Assembly: GCA_020849855.1 (NCBI GenBank)
Contig: JADZFO010000003.1
Coordinates: 1 to 64,000, forward strand
Reading direction: 5' to 3'
Length of the DNA stretch: 64,000 nt
Source of the DNA: a bacterium
GTDB taxonomy: Bacteria > 4484-113 > JAFGCY01
Made by a program: the position numbers and the translations under genes. Positions 16,504 through 25,627 of this stretch are shown piece by piece; position 1 is the first letter of the stretch, and each line of letters opens with the position of its first letter. Below the pieces are notes generated by a model. That model saw only the letters and a list, made by a program, of their open reading frames with translations. It was not told the origin of the DNA and ran no database searches.

Positions 16504-19485
16504 CTATGGCAGGAAGGCGAAGTAGATCCCGCCGGAGCTGCCGGTGGCGAACGAGATCGCCGGACGGTTGTTCCAGGCAGCCAGATGGATGCCCAGAACG
16601 GGTGCGCCGCCCCAGGCGCAGGCGGGTTCCTGCCACTGCGCGCCGCTGCTGTCGGTCGCTTCGCAGTACCAGAGCTGACCGGGGTTCAATTCAAAGGCCA
16701 CCGCGGGCTTGCCGGCGATTGTTGACATCGATATCTCGCCGATTGCCACCTCCGGCGGACTGGCGACAAGGACAGGCTGTTCCCATGCCGTGGCGTCGGC
16801 GTCGGCGGACCGTGAGCTGTAGAGCAGATTGAAGTTGCTGTGGGCGACGAAGGCGCGGTCACCGGCGCCGGTTGTGCTGAAGTGGAGCCCCAGGTTGTGC
16901 CCCAGATCAGTCGGGCTGTTAAAGGAGCCGCCCAGCGCATCATTGGCCGGATAGGCCAGCAGGCTGTCTAAACCGTCAAGGCTGTTAAACTCCTGGGAGA
17001 CGACCACCGGCCGCGCCAGATCGCCGATCAGATGCGGATGGATCGTGCTCTGATCAAGCTGCATCAGGGTCGCGTCGGCCCAGGTATCGCCCAGGGCATC
17101 AGTGGCCCGGCGGTACAGCGTGGCGCTGTTGATTGGGTTATAGGCCACGGCCGGGAAGCCATCCACAAAGTCAAGCGACACGCCGAATCCTGCTACGAAG
17201 AAGTCGCTCGTATCAATGGCGACCGGCGCAGCCCACTGCGTCCCGCCGACGTCCTCGGCCCGCATAAAGTACAGGCCGTTAATGCCGCTGGCGTCGTAGG
17301 CCAGGGCGGCAAAGCCGCCAAGCGTCAGCAGATCGAACTCGCCCGAGCAGTCCCCGACAATAGTCGAGGCCGAGCTGAAGTTTGCACCGTTCTCGTCGCC
17401 CAGGGAACAATAGAGGTCTCCACCCTGGTTACCTGTTCCCAGCCAGACCACCAGCGGCTTGACCGTCGGCCCCTCGTCCACGACCGGCACGATTCGAGTA
17501 GCTGTGCCCAGGTAGGCCGCGTTCTTGACCGGACTGACCTTCCAGCCGCCGTTGACCTGGATCTCCACCGAGTCGGCAACCGACGGGATCTGGTCGTTAT
17601 CGACAGCGGTCACTCTTGCAGTTATGAGGCCTTCCGTGCTGTAGGTGAAGCTGGTGAAGGGCTCAGCGGTTTTCAGGTCCTCGGAGCCATCACCAAAGAA
17701 GTCCCAGATATAAGTCTCGACGGTCCCGTCTGTGTCGAAGGACGCAGAAGCGTCGAAACTGACCTCCAGCGGAAAGTCGCCGCTGGTCACATCCGCCTGC
17801 AGGTCGGCTACCGGCGCCAGGTTGCTGTCGTCAGTCACAACAACCTGCTTGATGTCGGTGGCGCGGCTGCCGAGGTTGTCGGTTACCCGGCAGTAGATGT
17901 AGTAGCTTCCGGCGTCGAAGAAGACGTAGTCCAGCACACCGCCTTCTGTTGTTATCAGCTCATACTCGCCGTCCCAGCGGGCGTCAATCTCATACTTCAC
18001 GATGCTGCCATCGGGGTCGCTGCTGCCGGACAGGTCGATATGCACCGCCAGCGGCGCGGGGCCTTCAAGAGGGCTGACCTGCATGTCCAGGCTCGGCCCC
18101 TGGTTGGTCGGGTCGCGGACTTCGGTATCCCAGCTGGTAGTCGTCTGGGCGTCATCATCATCCGTTACCCGCAGCGTGGCGATCCAGAGACCGGGCTGTT
18201 CATAGTTATGGTTTATCTGGACCGGGTTCTCGGTGAAGGTCTGTTCGAAAATGCCGTCGCCCTCGGCGTCGAACTCAAAGAGCACTATGCTGCCGTCGGG
18301 GTCGAAGCAGTTCGCCACGATGAAGACGGCCTCGGCCGGCGGCTGGTCGAATGGTATGAACGGACCGGTCCACTGTGCCTTGGGAGGCTGATTGAAGAGC
18401 GAGCTATCGAGCGGGGAGGACGCCGTGCCATCGGCGCCGCTGCCGTCAGCGCTGTCGTTGGGGCGCACCCAGTAGACCGTGTTGCCGGGCAGAGGCCCGA
18501 GGACATGGCTAAAGCCGATGCGGGCGGTGCCGGCATTGCCGCTGTTCTGGTTGAATGGGATGGTGGCCAGCTTCTGTGCGCCTGCGCCGTTCGCGCCGCT
18601 GTTGCTGGCCGGCAGATCAGCCAGGGCGCCCTGGTAGATGTTGTAGGAGCTGACCCGGTCCTGGAAGTTCAGGCCGATGGCGGTCAGGTCAGAGACATTC
18701 ACCTTGCCGTCGTTGGAGCCGTCGACAACATCCTCGATAGATGCGGCGTCGCGGCCGTCGGGATCACTGCCAGCAGGCACATCCTTGTTGAAGTGGATGC
18801 CAATGGGGGTGAGGTCGCTCACCGCAACCTGGCCATCCTGGTTGTAATCACCAGGGCTGAAGTGCTGCCATTCCAGGGTCTGGGCTTCACTGTCATAGGC
18901 AAGCGTGCTGGCCGCGCCATCGCTGTCAGGGGCCGCGCTGGGCTTGCGACCGCCGGTCGCAGGGCCGGTCTTCAGGTGCAAGGTGCACAGCAGGCCGTCG
19001 CCGGAGAAGCCCTTCTCCGTACCGTCGGCCCGCGCTTCCTGCGGCAGCATCAGCAGCTCGCCGAACTCGACCACGCCTGCCCCGGGGTCGCTGAGAAAGA
19101 GCGCCAGGCACTCGCTCTCCGGGCCCAGCAGCCAGGGGTTGTCGAGGCGGCCAACGCTGTAGCGAGCGGGGTCAAACTCGAGATGAAAGAAGAAGGCCTT
19201 GAGCCTGTCAGCACCCCGGACCTGCACGTCAACCAGGATCTCGCCCTGGCCCTGGCGCTCAGAGACTTCGAAGGCCGCCGCCTTTCCGCCTGCGATGTAA
19301 CTGTCCGGCAGGACCGTCAGGACCACGCGCTCTGAAGTGATTCGCTGTCCACCAGTCAGGCCGGCCGGATTGCTGAAACTCTCCGGTGCGCCTTTGCCGC
19401 CGCAGGCGCCCAGGCTCAGCAGGAGCAGTCCCAGGCCGAGCAGACGCAGGCTGTTTTTCATGATGCGGACATTGAATCGGTGCAT
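16504..19485 (-). CDS. Cohesin-like/dockerin-like/PKD/propeller lipoprotein 1
   Basis: 993 residues. Lipobox Cys 28 (LSLGAC). A cohesin-like domain spans about 54-172 (LTVLPDSYIAGG to GFSGDGLLCTLHLK). A dockerin-like pair spans about 212-277: GDYNQDGQVAVSDLTPIGIHF and, later, GSNDGKVNVSDLTAIGLNF. The first loop keeps the D-x-N-x-D-G-x-V-x-x-x-D calcium pattern. A short FN3-like segment ends YWVRPND. Three PKD-like domains lie at about 370-455, 463-552 and 557-645 (DPDGSI motifs). The final 340 residues are propeller-like repeats. GAGG lies upstream of the ATG, with TATAAT at 19512-19517 on the minus strand. Surface anchoring and calcium binding are inferred; the substrate is unknown. Confidence 0.8.
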   Translation of the reverse strand: MHRFNVRIMKNSLRLLGLGLLLLSLGACGGKGAPESFSNPAGLTGGQRITSERVVLTVLPDSYIAGGKAAAFEVSERQGQGEILVDVQVRGADRLKAFFFHLEFDPARYSVGRLDNPWLLGPESECLALFLSDPGAGVVEFGELLMLPQEARADGTEKGFSGDGLLCTLHLKTGPATGGRKPSAAPDSDGAASTLAYDSEAQTLEWQHFSPGDYNQDGQVAVSDLTPIGIHFNKDVPAGSDPDGRDAASIEDVVDGSNDGKVNVSDLTAIGLNFQDRVSSYNIYQGALADLPASNSGANGAGAQKLATIPFNQNSGNAGTARIGFSHVLGPLPGNTVYWVRPNDSADGSGADGTASSPLDSSLFNQPPKAQWTGPFIPFDQPPAEAVFIVANCFDPDGSIVLFEFDAEGDGIFEQTFTENPVQINHNYEQPGLWIATLRVTDDDDAQTTTSWDTEVRDPTNQGPSLDMQVSPLEGPAPLAVHIDLSGSSDPDGSIVKYEIDARWDGEYELITTEGGVLDYVFFDAGSYYIYCRVTDNLGSRATDIKQVVVTDDSNLAPVADLQADVTSGDFPLEVSFDASASFDTDGTVETYIWDFFGDGSEDLKTAEPFTSFTYSTEGLITARVTAVDNDQIPSVADSVEIQVNGGWKVSPVKNAAYLGTATRIVPVVDEGPTVKPLVVWLGTGNQGGDLYCSLGDENGANFSSASTIVGDCSGEFDLLTLGGFAALAYDASGINGLYFMRAEDVGGTQWAAPVAIDTSDFFVAGFGVSLDFVDGFPAVAYNPINSATLYRRATDALGDTWADATLMQLDQSTIHPHLIGDLARPVVVSQEFNSLDGLDSLLAYPANDALGGSFNSPTDLGHNLGLHFSTTGAGDRAFVAHSNFNLLYSSRSADADATAWEQPVLVASPPEVAIGEISMSTIAGKPAVAFELNPGQLWYCEATDSSGAQWQEPACAWGGAPVLGIHLAAWNNRPAISFATGSSGGIYFAFLP

Positions 19486-19563
19486 GTTTTCCTCGCGGCG
19501 GGGATTGTCTGATTATAGCCAGTAGTACTGACCAAACCGGGCCATTGTGGACTCCTGAGCAGG

Positions 19564-20466
19564 CTACTCCGGTGTAAAGCCTCTGAAGAATGCCGCCTTG
19601 ACCCGCTTGTTGCTGAGGTCAAAGTATGTGATCAGCAGGTCGCTGCCTGCGCTGGCGATGGATGCGAAGCGGCCTACCCGGCCGGCCTGGTCCAGGCGCA
19701 GTGGCTCGTTCCATGCGCTGCCAGCGCCGCCCCCTGGCGGAGCAGGCTGTTGTCAAGTGTGATGAAAATGGCCCTCATCGTCGATGCTGGCGGATGCGAT
19801 GAAGTGAATGCCAATCGGTGTCAGGTCGGTCACCGCGATTTCGCCGTTCTGGTTGTAGTCGCCGGGGCTGCGATAGGCCCAGCTTAAGGTGCCGTCGCTG
19901 CCGTCTACACTCAAGGTCGAGCTGGCGCCGTCGCCAAGCGGGGCCTGGCTTGCCAGCCGCTGGGCAGCCCTTGCCGGCCCCTCCTTCAGATGCAGGGTGC
20001 AGAGCAGTCCGTCACCGCTGAAGCCGGGGCTTGCGCCCTCAGGTCCATCCTGCTGTGGGCGGACCAGCATCTCACCATACTCAGCGCGTCCCGCACCGTC
20101 ATCCAGTCGCAGCGCGAGGCACTGATCCTCTGGCGCAAGCAGCCAGTGGCTGTCAACTTCGCCTGCGCTGTAACGGGCGCTGTCGTATTCAAGCTTTAGG
20201 AACAAGCCCTTCAGTGACTGAGCGTCCCTGACGCTCACATCCAGCAGCAGTTCCCCGCCGGCCTCGCGTTCCCGCACACTGAAGCCCGCGGCTGAGCCAC
20301 CGCCTGAATAGGTCTCAGGCAGAACGGTGAGCACTGCCCGGCCAGTGTCAATTCGCTGCGCTGTGCTGCTGGAGGCCGAATCGTCCAGGCCGCCGGAGCG
20401 GCCGCAGCCCAGCAGAGCGGCGCACAGGAGCAGGGAGCTGAACAGGGGAGCAGAGATGCGCGGCAA
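19564..20466 (-). pseudogene. Broken cohesin/dockerin lipoprotein with in-frame TGA
   Basis: The readable first part (20466-19753) has a signal peptide ending LLGCG, a cohesin-like domain and one dockerin-like loop (GDYNQNGEIAVTDLTPIGIHF), then a TGA. The same frame continues past the TGA for about 63 codons to TAG at 19564-19566. That continuation reads like a last propeller blade: SAWNEPLRLD, then SDLLITYFDLSNKRVKAAFF. So the second dockerin loop, the PKD domains and most of the propeller are missing, and the remnant joins the start to the end of a longer relative. The start is TTG with GAGGAG five bases upstream. A TATAAT box is at 20501-20506. Confidence 0.7.
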
Positions 20467-20540
20467 GGTAACTCCTCGGGGGCCCTATAGGCACCAGAGG
20501 ATTATACCGATTCAGATCAATTGAGCTTTAAGTGTTTTGG

Positions 20541-23525
20541 TTAGTTGGACCTGAGCAGCGCCATCCTGAGCTGCTCGTCAGCATCGCAGCCATAAGCAAT
20601 CAGCGGCTGCCCGCCGAAGTCAATCAGGCTGCAGCCGGTGCCAGCCCCATCGCGGGGGTCAACAACTTCAGGCGGGAACCAGCTGGCGCCAAGGTTGTTG
20701 TCGGACTGGATAAAGATCAGGCGGCCGTTGTAAGAGTCATGGAATGCGATACAAGGCAGGCCGTCAATGCTGACCATGTCGATGCTGCCGACATTCCAGT
20801 TTGGCAGGCTGTAGAGCAGGACCGGGTCCAGCCAGAAGGTCGCTTCGGCGCTGGAGGCGCGGCGGAATACCAGATCGCCGCCGGAGCGGTAGACCAGCGC
20901 GGGGATGTCCTCCAGCAGCAGGGCACTGCAGGCCTCGTTGCCCACGTCCAGTGCGATGCCGTCAACCGCGTTCCAGGCGTCGCCGCCGGGGTCCTCGGCA
21001 AGCATGCGGGCTGGGTGGAAGGATGAGAAACCGAAGGGCTCGCTGTACATGCCAATGATCAGCGGCGGCTCGGTAAGGCCTGCATGCAGAATGCTCGGCT
21101 TGCCCCAGGTCTGGTCATCAATCGTTGCCGGCTGGGGCCAGGTGCTGCCGGTGATGTTATCGGCCTGGCAGTAGTACAGGTTGTTGGTTGCTGCGCTGTA
21201 GACCACCGCAGGCTGGAGGCCGATGATCCGCAGGCAGATGCCGTTGGCGGCGTGGCCTCCGCCTGCGGAGCTGATCTGCACCGGCGCGCCCCAGTTGTCG
21301 CCCAGCTTGTCCAGCGCGCGGACATAGACCGGACCACCGACGCCGACAGTGCCCGCACGGTTGTAGACGACTGCGGGGAAGGTCACCACGTTTTCCAGGT
21401 CAAATGTGCGGCTGCAATCGTCGGCAAGCAATGTAGTACCGCTGAAGAACTCACCATTCGCGGTGCCCAGTACTGTCCGCAGATCACCGTTGTGAAGGCT
21501 GAATGCCACCAGCGGGAACTCCGTAGCGTCGTTGTCCTTGCAGATCATGCTGTGGGTCTCAGCCACAGTATCGCTGGTGTTGAGGATGTAGGAATCCCAG
21601 CCTGCTGTTACCTCAACGTCCTTCGATGCGGTGTTGGACTGGGCCCCGTCATCATCCACCACATAAACCGAGGGGCTGAAGCTTCCTTTCATGTTATAGA
21701 CAAAGCTGCTCGCGGGAATCTCGGTGACTTCGTCATACTGGCCGTCGCCGCCATAGTCCCAGTAGTAGTTGATGATATTGCCATCGGTATCCAGCGAAGC
21801 CGAGGCGTCCAGGTCCACTGTGAGCGGGCGCTCGCCAGTGTCGGCTGAGACGCTGAGGCTGGCGATCGGCGCCAGGTTGTCCAGGTCAACAACATTAATC
21901 TCGATGAAGGCCTGGTGGCGGCCGCCCTTGTCATCCGTGACGCGCAGCTCGGCCGTGTAGGTGCCGAGAGTGTCGTAGGTGAAAGTCGCAAGCGGGTCAT
22001 CGGCGCTTTCAATGGTATAGCCGTTGCTGTACTGGCTCCATTCGTAAAGCACGATACTGCCGTCGGGGTCTGAACTGCCGCTCCCGTCAAAGTGTACGGT
22101 CAGCGGCACATCGCCAGTGTCGAAGTCAACCTGGATATCGGCTATGGGCTGCTGGTTGGCCGGGTCTGGAATGTCGATGTCCTGGCGGCTGATGTCGCTC
22201 GCGCCGCGGTCATCCGTGACCCGCAGTGTCGCCCGGAAGAGGCCGCGCTCGGTATAGGTGTGCGCGACCGGACTGGGGTTAACCGCTGAACTAAGCTCGT
22301 AAACGCCATCGCCTTCAAAGTCGACTTCCCAGAGTTCAATGCTGCCGTCGGGGTCAGAAGCGTCGCATGTAAAGGTCACGTCCAGGGGCGGATCGTTGGC
22401 AAAGGCCACATCCGCAGCGATCGACGCCTGCGGTTGCTGATTAGGGGCCCCCGGGCTGATGCTGCTGGAGGGGGTGCCGCTGGCTCCACTGCCGTCCGCG
22501 GCGTCGTTGGGCCGCACCCAGTAAACCTTGGCCGGATCAGGCGCGGCCAGCGGGCGCTCAAAGCGGACGCGCTCGCTGCCGGCATTGCCCTGGCGCTGGT
22601 CAAAGCCCACCGATTCAACCAGCTCAGCGCCGGAGCCGTTGTCGCCGCGGTTGCTGGCGGGCAGGTCGGACGGCTCGCCGCGATAGACGTTATAGGCGCT
22701 GGTGCGGCTCTGGAAGTTCAGGCCGATGGCCGTGAGGTCAGCTACATTGACCCTGCCATCGTTGGAACCGTCCACAACATCTTCGATGGAGTTTGAGTCG
22801 CGGCCGTCCGGGTCATCGCCTGCAGGGACATCCTTGCTGAAGTGGATGCCGATGGGGGTCAGGTCGGAGACAGCGACATTGCCGTCCTGGTTGTAATCGC
22901 CCGGGCTGAAGTGCTGCCAGGAGATGGTCTGGGTCGAAGCGCTGTAGCTCAGGCTTGCCCTTGCTCCATCGCTGCCGGGGGCTGCGCTGGGATGGCGGCT
23001 CTGGCCCGCGGGACCGGTCTTCAGGTGCAGTGTGCAAAGCAGACCGTCGCCGCTGAAGCCCTTCTCTGTACCATCCGCCCGAGGCTCCTGGGGCAGCATC
23101 AGCAGCTGGCCGAACTCGACCACGCCGGCTCCCGGGTCACTGAGAAAGAGCGCCAGACACTCGCTCTCGGGGCCCAGCAGCCATGCGTTGTCCAGTCGGC
23201 CCACGCTGTAGCGCTTTGGGTCAAACTCCAGGTGGAAGAAGAAGGCCTTAAGTGCATGGGCATCCCTGACGCTTACATCAATGAGTAGCTCTCCATTGCC
23301 CTCCCGTTCAACAATGTCAAAGGAAGAGGCCTGACCGCCGCCAAGGTAGGTATCCGGCAGAATAGTCATCACAAACCGCTGTGAGCTTATGCGCTGGCCG
23401 GCGTTGTCAACAGACGAGGGCAGATTGTTGCTGCCACCGCTGCTGCAGCCAAGCAGCGCAAGTACCAGGCTGAAGAGAGCCAGGCCAGTCAGGGTGGAAC
23501 GGCAAGAGCTGCGCTGAGCGGGCAT
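20541..23525 (-). CDS. Cohesin-like/dockerin-like/PKD/propeller lipoprotein 2
   Basis: 994 residues from the ATG at 23525, which has AGGAG upstream and starts a clean signal peptide ending LALLGC (an in-frame ATG farther upstream would put 39 extra residues before it). The domain order is as in lipoprotein 1: cohesin-like (LTGLD-independent FSGDGLLCTLHLK close), dockerin-like pair (GDYNQDGNVAVSDLTPIGIHF; GSNDGRVNVADLTAIGLNF), FN3-like, three PKD-like domains (SDPDGSIELWEVDFEGDG; SSDPDGSIVLYEW; SLDTDGNIINYYWDY) and a propeller of about 340 residues (DNWGAPVQISS, FPAVVYNRAG). It is closely related to lipoprotein 1, and the two probably arose by duplication. Confidence 0.8.
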   Translation of the reverse strand: MPAQRSSCRSTLTGLALFSLVLALLGCSSGGSNNLPSSVDNAGQRISSQRFVMTILPDTYLGGGQASSFDIVEREGNGELLIDVSVRDAHALKAFFFHLEFDPKRYSVGRLDNAWLLGPESECLALFLSDPGAGVVEFGQLLMLPQEPRADGTEKGFSGDGLLCTLHLKTGPAGQSRHPSAAPGSDGARASLSYSASTQTISWQHFSPGDYNQDGNVAVSDLTPIGIHFSKDVPAGDDPDGRDSNSIEDVVDGSNDGRVNVADLTAIGLNFQSRTSAYNVYRGEPSDLPASNRGDNGSGAELVESVGFDQRQGNAGSERVRFERPLAAPDPAKVYWVRPNDAADGSGASGTPSSSISPGAPNQQPQASIAADVAFANDPPLDVTFTCDASDPDGSIELWEVDFEGDGVYELSSAVNPSPVAHTYTERGLFRATLRVTDDRGASDISRQDIDIPDPANQQPIADIQVDFDTGDVPLTVHFDGSGSSDPDGSIVLYEWSQYSNGYTIESADDPLATFTYDTLGTYTAELRVTDDKGGRHQAFIEINVVDLDNLAPIASLSVSADTGERPLTVDLDASASLDTDGNIINYYWDYGGDGQYDEVTEIPASSFVYNMKGSFSPSVYVVDDDGAQSNTASKDVEVTAGWDSYILNTSDTVAETHSMICKDNDATEFPLVAFSLHNGDLRTVLGTANGEFFSGTTLLADDCSRTFDLENVVTFPAVVYNRAGTVGVGGPVYVRALDKLGDNWGAPVQISSAGGGHAANGICLRIIGLQPAVVYSAATNNLYYCQADNITGSTWPQPATIDDQTWGKPSILHAGLTEPPLIIGMYSEPFGFSSFHPARMLAEDPGGDAWNAVDGIALDVGNEACSALLLEDIPALVYRSGGDLVFRRASSAEATFWLDPVLLYSLPNWNVGSIDMVSIDGLPCIAFHDSYNGRLIFIQSDNNLGASWFPPEVVDPRDGAGTGCSLIDFGGQPLIAYGCDADEQLRMALLRSN

Positions 23526-23590
23526 CACAGGGCTCCTACTGAGACTGAGACTTGAAGGAAAAGTATAGGACACTGTGAAGCTGGGAATGT

Positions 23591-23638
23591 AAAAGGCCCG
23601 ACCGGGAGGCAGACTTGCCATCCGGCCGGGCCCATTTT
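23591..23638. terminator. Bidirectional intrinsic terminator
   Basis: GGCCCGACCGG (23595-23605) pairs with CCGGCCGGGCC (23622-23632) with one mismatch. AAAA lies on one side and TTTT on the other, so it can terminate on either strand. On the minus strand it ends the lipoprotein gene at 23660. Confidence 0.75.
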
Positions 23639-23659
23639 GCACCCGGATCAGGCTGTGAA

Positions 23660-25495
23660 TCAGGGGGCCGTGACCGTGATCACAATTGGGAAGGCAGTGG
23701 TGCCTTCAATGCCGTCCTCGGCGCGGACGAAGCAGTTGTAGCTGCCGGGCGTGGTGTAAGTGTGTGACTCCATGTCGGTTCCGGCAACCCAGGCGCCAGT
23801 GCCTTCAAAGTCCCAGAGGTAATTCACCGGGTCGCCGTCAATGTCGCTGGCGCTGCAGCTGAAATTCACCGTCAGCGGAGCCGGGCCGCTGGCAACATCG
23901 CTGTTGAAGAAGTCGAAAGTCGGCGGGTTATCCGGCGGCGAGACGCTGATATCCACCGTGGCAAAGGCTGTGTCAACGCCGTCCGAAACGGTGCAGCGCA
24001 CTGTATAGAAGCCGCCGCCGAAGTCTGTATAGCCGTAAGTCTGCATGCTGTCCGGCACGGGGCCGATCTCGTCGAAACCATCGCCATCGAGATCCCAGTA
24101 GTAACTGAGGGTCTGTCCTGCGTCCGGGTCTGAGGCCACAGCGGTGAAGTCCACGTTCAGCGGCGAGAAGCCGCTGGGCGGATTGGCGCTGAGCGAGATT
24201 GAAGGCACAACGTTGCCGCCGGCGGTAGTTACCCGGATTGGAAGGCTCGCCGTGCTCTGGTCTGTACCGTCATAAACAAAGACTGTGACGTTGAAGAGCG
24301 CGGAGTAGTCGAAGCTGTGGCTGGTAGTGTTGACGGCAGCGGTATCAGCATCATTGAAGCCGTCGCCGTTGAAGTCCCAGTAGAAGTGCAGCGGGTCGCC
24401 TTCGGCATCTGTTGCATCAGCGGTGAAGTTGACCACCAGTGGGAAGACGCCTTCGGTGATATCTGCCAGCAGGTTCACTGTGGGCGGGGTGTTGACCGGC
24501 ACGCTTGTGTCGTAGATGCCGCTGGCCGTGCCTTCGACCCCGTTGTTATCAGCCGGACGGACCCAGAAGGATGCCGCGATCGGACCGGCGAGGGTATAGC
24601 TGAATTCCAGGCGCCGGGCCACCGGATCACCAGACGCACTGCTGAACGGTACGCTGTCGATGGCCGCCAGGCTGCTGGGTTCGGTATTGCCGGCGGGATA
24701 GCCGCTGCCATCTAGGCTGGAATAGACCTTGTAATGGTTGACCTGTGCGCCGAAGTTAAGGCCGATCGGCGTCAGGTCGCTGAGGGCGACCTGGCCGTCA
24801 ACATTGCCGTCGACGACAGACTGGATGCTGTAGGAGTCAGCTGGCACGCTCTCGCCAAAGTGCAGGCCGATGGGAGTCAGGTCGGAAACGGCGACGCGCC
24901 CGTCCTGGTTGTAATCGCCAGGGTTCTTGTAGGGCCAGTAAAAAGTCTGCGCGCCAGAGTCGAAGGTCATGAAGAAATGGGCGTCATTGCTGGAAGGTGC
25001 GGCGCAGGCAGCGCGGCCGGCAGTGAATGCGGCTTTGCGCAGGCGCACGGTAGCCAGCACGCCATCACCGCTGAAGCCAGCCTGCGGGTGGTCCTGGGGT
25101 CGGATCAGCATCTGGGCATGTTCCAGATGCCCGGGCTGAGACATCAGGCTCAGCTCAAGGCGCTGCTCCGGGGCAGCAATCGCGCCGCTGCTGCTCACTG
25201 CCTGCGGGCTGAGCGCCGCGGCGTTGTAGTCCAGCTCGAACATGAGAGCCTTGAGGCCGGTGGCCTCGCGGGCCACCACATCGACTTCCAGGCTGTCGCC
25301 CAGGTCGCGGGTCTCAAGGTAGACAGCCTCAGCGCTGGCCCCACCCTGCCAGGTGTCGGGCAGGACTGTCAGGCGCGGCTGCGCCGGACCGGGGTCCAGC
25401 GGCGCGCTGTCCAGGTTGCCGCTGCGGCCGCCGCAGGATGCGGCCAGCGCCAGCAGCAGGGTCATGACTGTCACAGCGATCGGGAAACGGTGCAT
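23660..25495 (-). CDS. Cohesin-like/dockerin-like/PKD lipoprotein 3 (no propeller)
   Basis: 611 residues. The signal peptide ends LALAASC. A divergent cohesin-like domain spans about 40-160 (LTVLPDTWQGG ... AGFSGDGVLATVRLRK). The dockerin-like pair has DYNQDGRVAVSDLTPIGLHF and GNVDGQVALSDLTPIGLNF. After a short FN3-like stretch come three PKD-like domains with D-G-D-P and FYWDFNGDG motifs, and the protein ends there. It therefore lacks the C-terminal propeller of its relatives. GGAGG lies 4 bases before the ATG. The PKD array could be a spacer holding the cohesin part off the membrane. Confidence 0.8.
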   Translation of the reverse strand: MHRFPIAVTVMTLLLALAASCGGRSGNLDSAPLDPGPAQPRLTVLPDTWQGGASAEAVYLETRDLGDSLEVDVVAREATGLKALMFELDYNAAALSPQAVSSSGAIAAPEQRLELSLMSQPGHLEHAQMLIRPQDHPQAGFSGDGVLATVRLRKAAFTAGRAACAAPSSNDAHFFMTFDSGAQTFYWPYKNPGDYNQDGRVAVSDLTPIGLHFGESVPADSYSIQSVVDGNVDGQVALSDLTPIGLNFGAQVNHYKVYSSLDGSGYPAGNTEPSSLAAIDSVPFSSASGDPVARRLEFSYTLAGPIAASFWVRPADNNGVEGTASGIYDTSVPVNTPPTVNLLADITEGVFPLVVNFTADATDAEGDPLHFYWDFNGDGFNDADTAAVNTTSHSFDYSALFNVTVFVYDGTDQSTASLPIRVTTAGGNVVPSISLSANPPSGFSPLNVDFTAVASDPDAGQTLSYYWDLDGDGFDEIGPVPDSMQTYGYTDFGGGFYTVRCTVSDGVDTAFATVDISVSPPDNPPTFDFFNSDVASGPAPLTVNFSCSASDIDGDPVNYLWDFEGTGAWVAGTDMESHTYTTPGSYNCFVRAEDGIEGTTAFPIVITVTAP

Positions 25496-25627
25496 ATGTC
25501 CTCCATGGCGTTGAACCGGGCTTTATACCCGCTTTTGGCTGCAGGTAAAGGCTCGGCCGGGCAGTTTCAGCCACATGGAGCATTATCGGGAAAGTTGCAG
25601 TGCTGCTCAAGCGGCGGCCAGATCATT

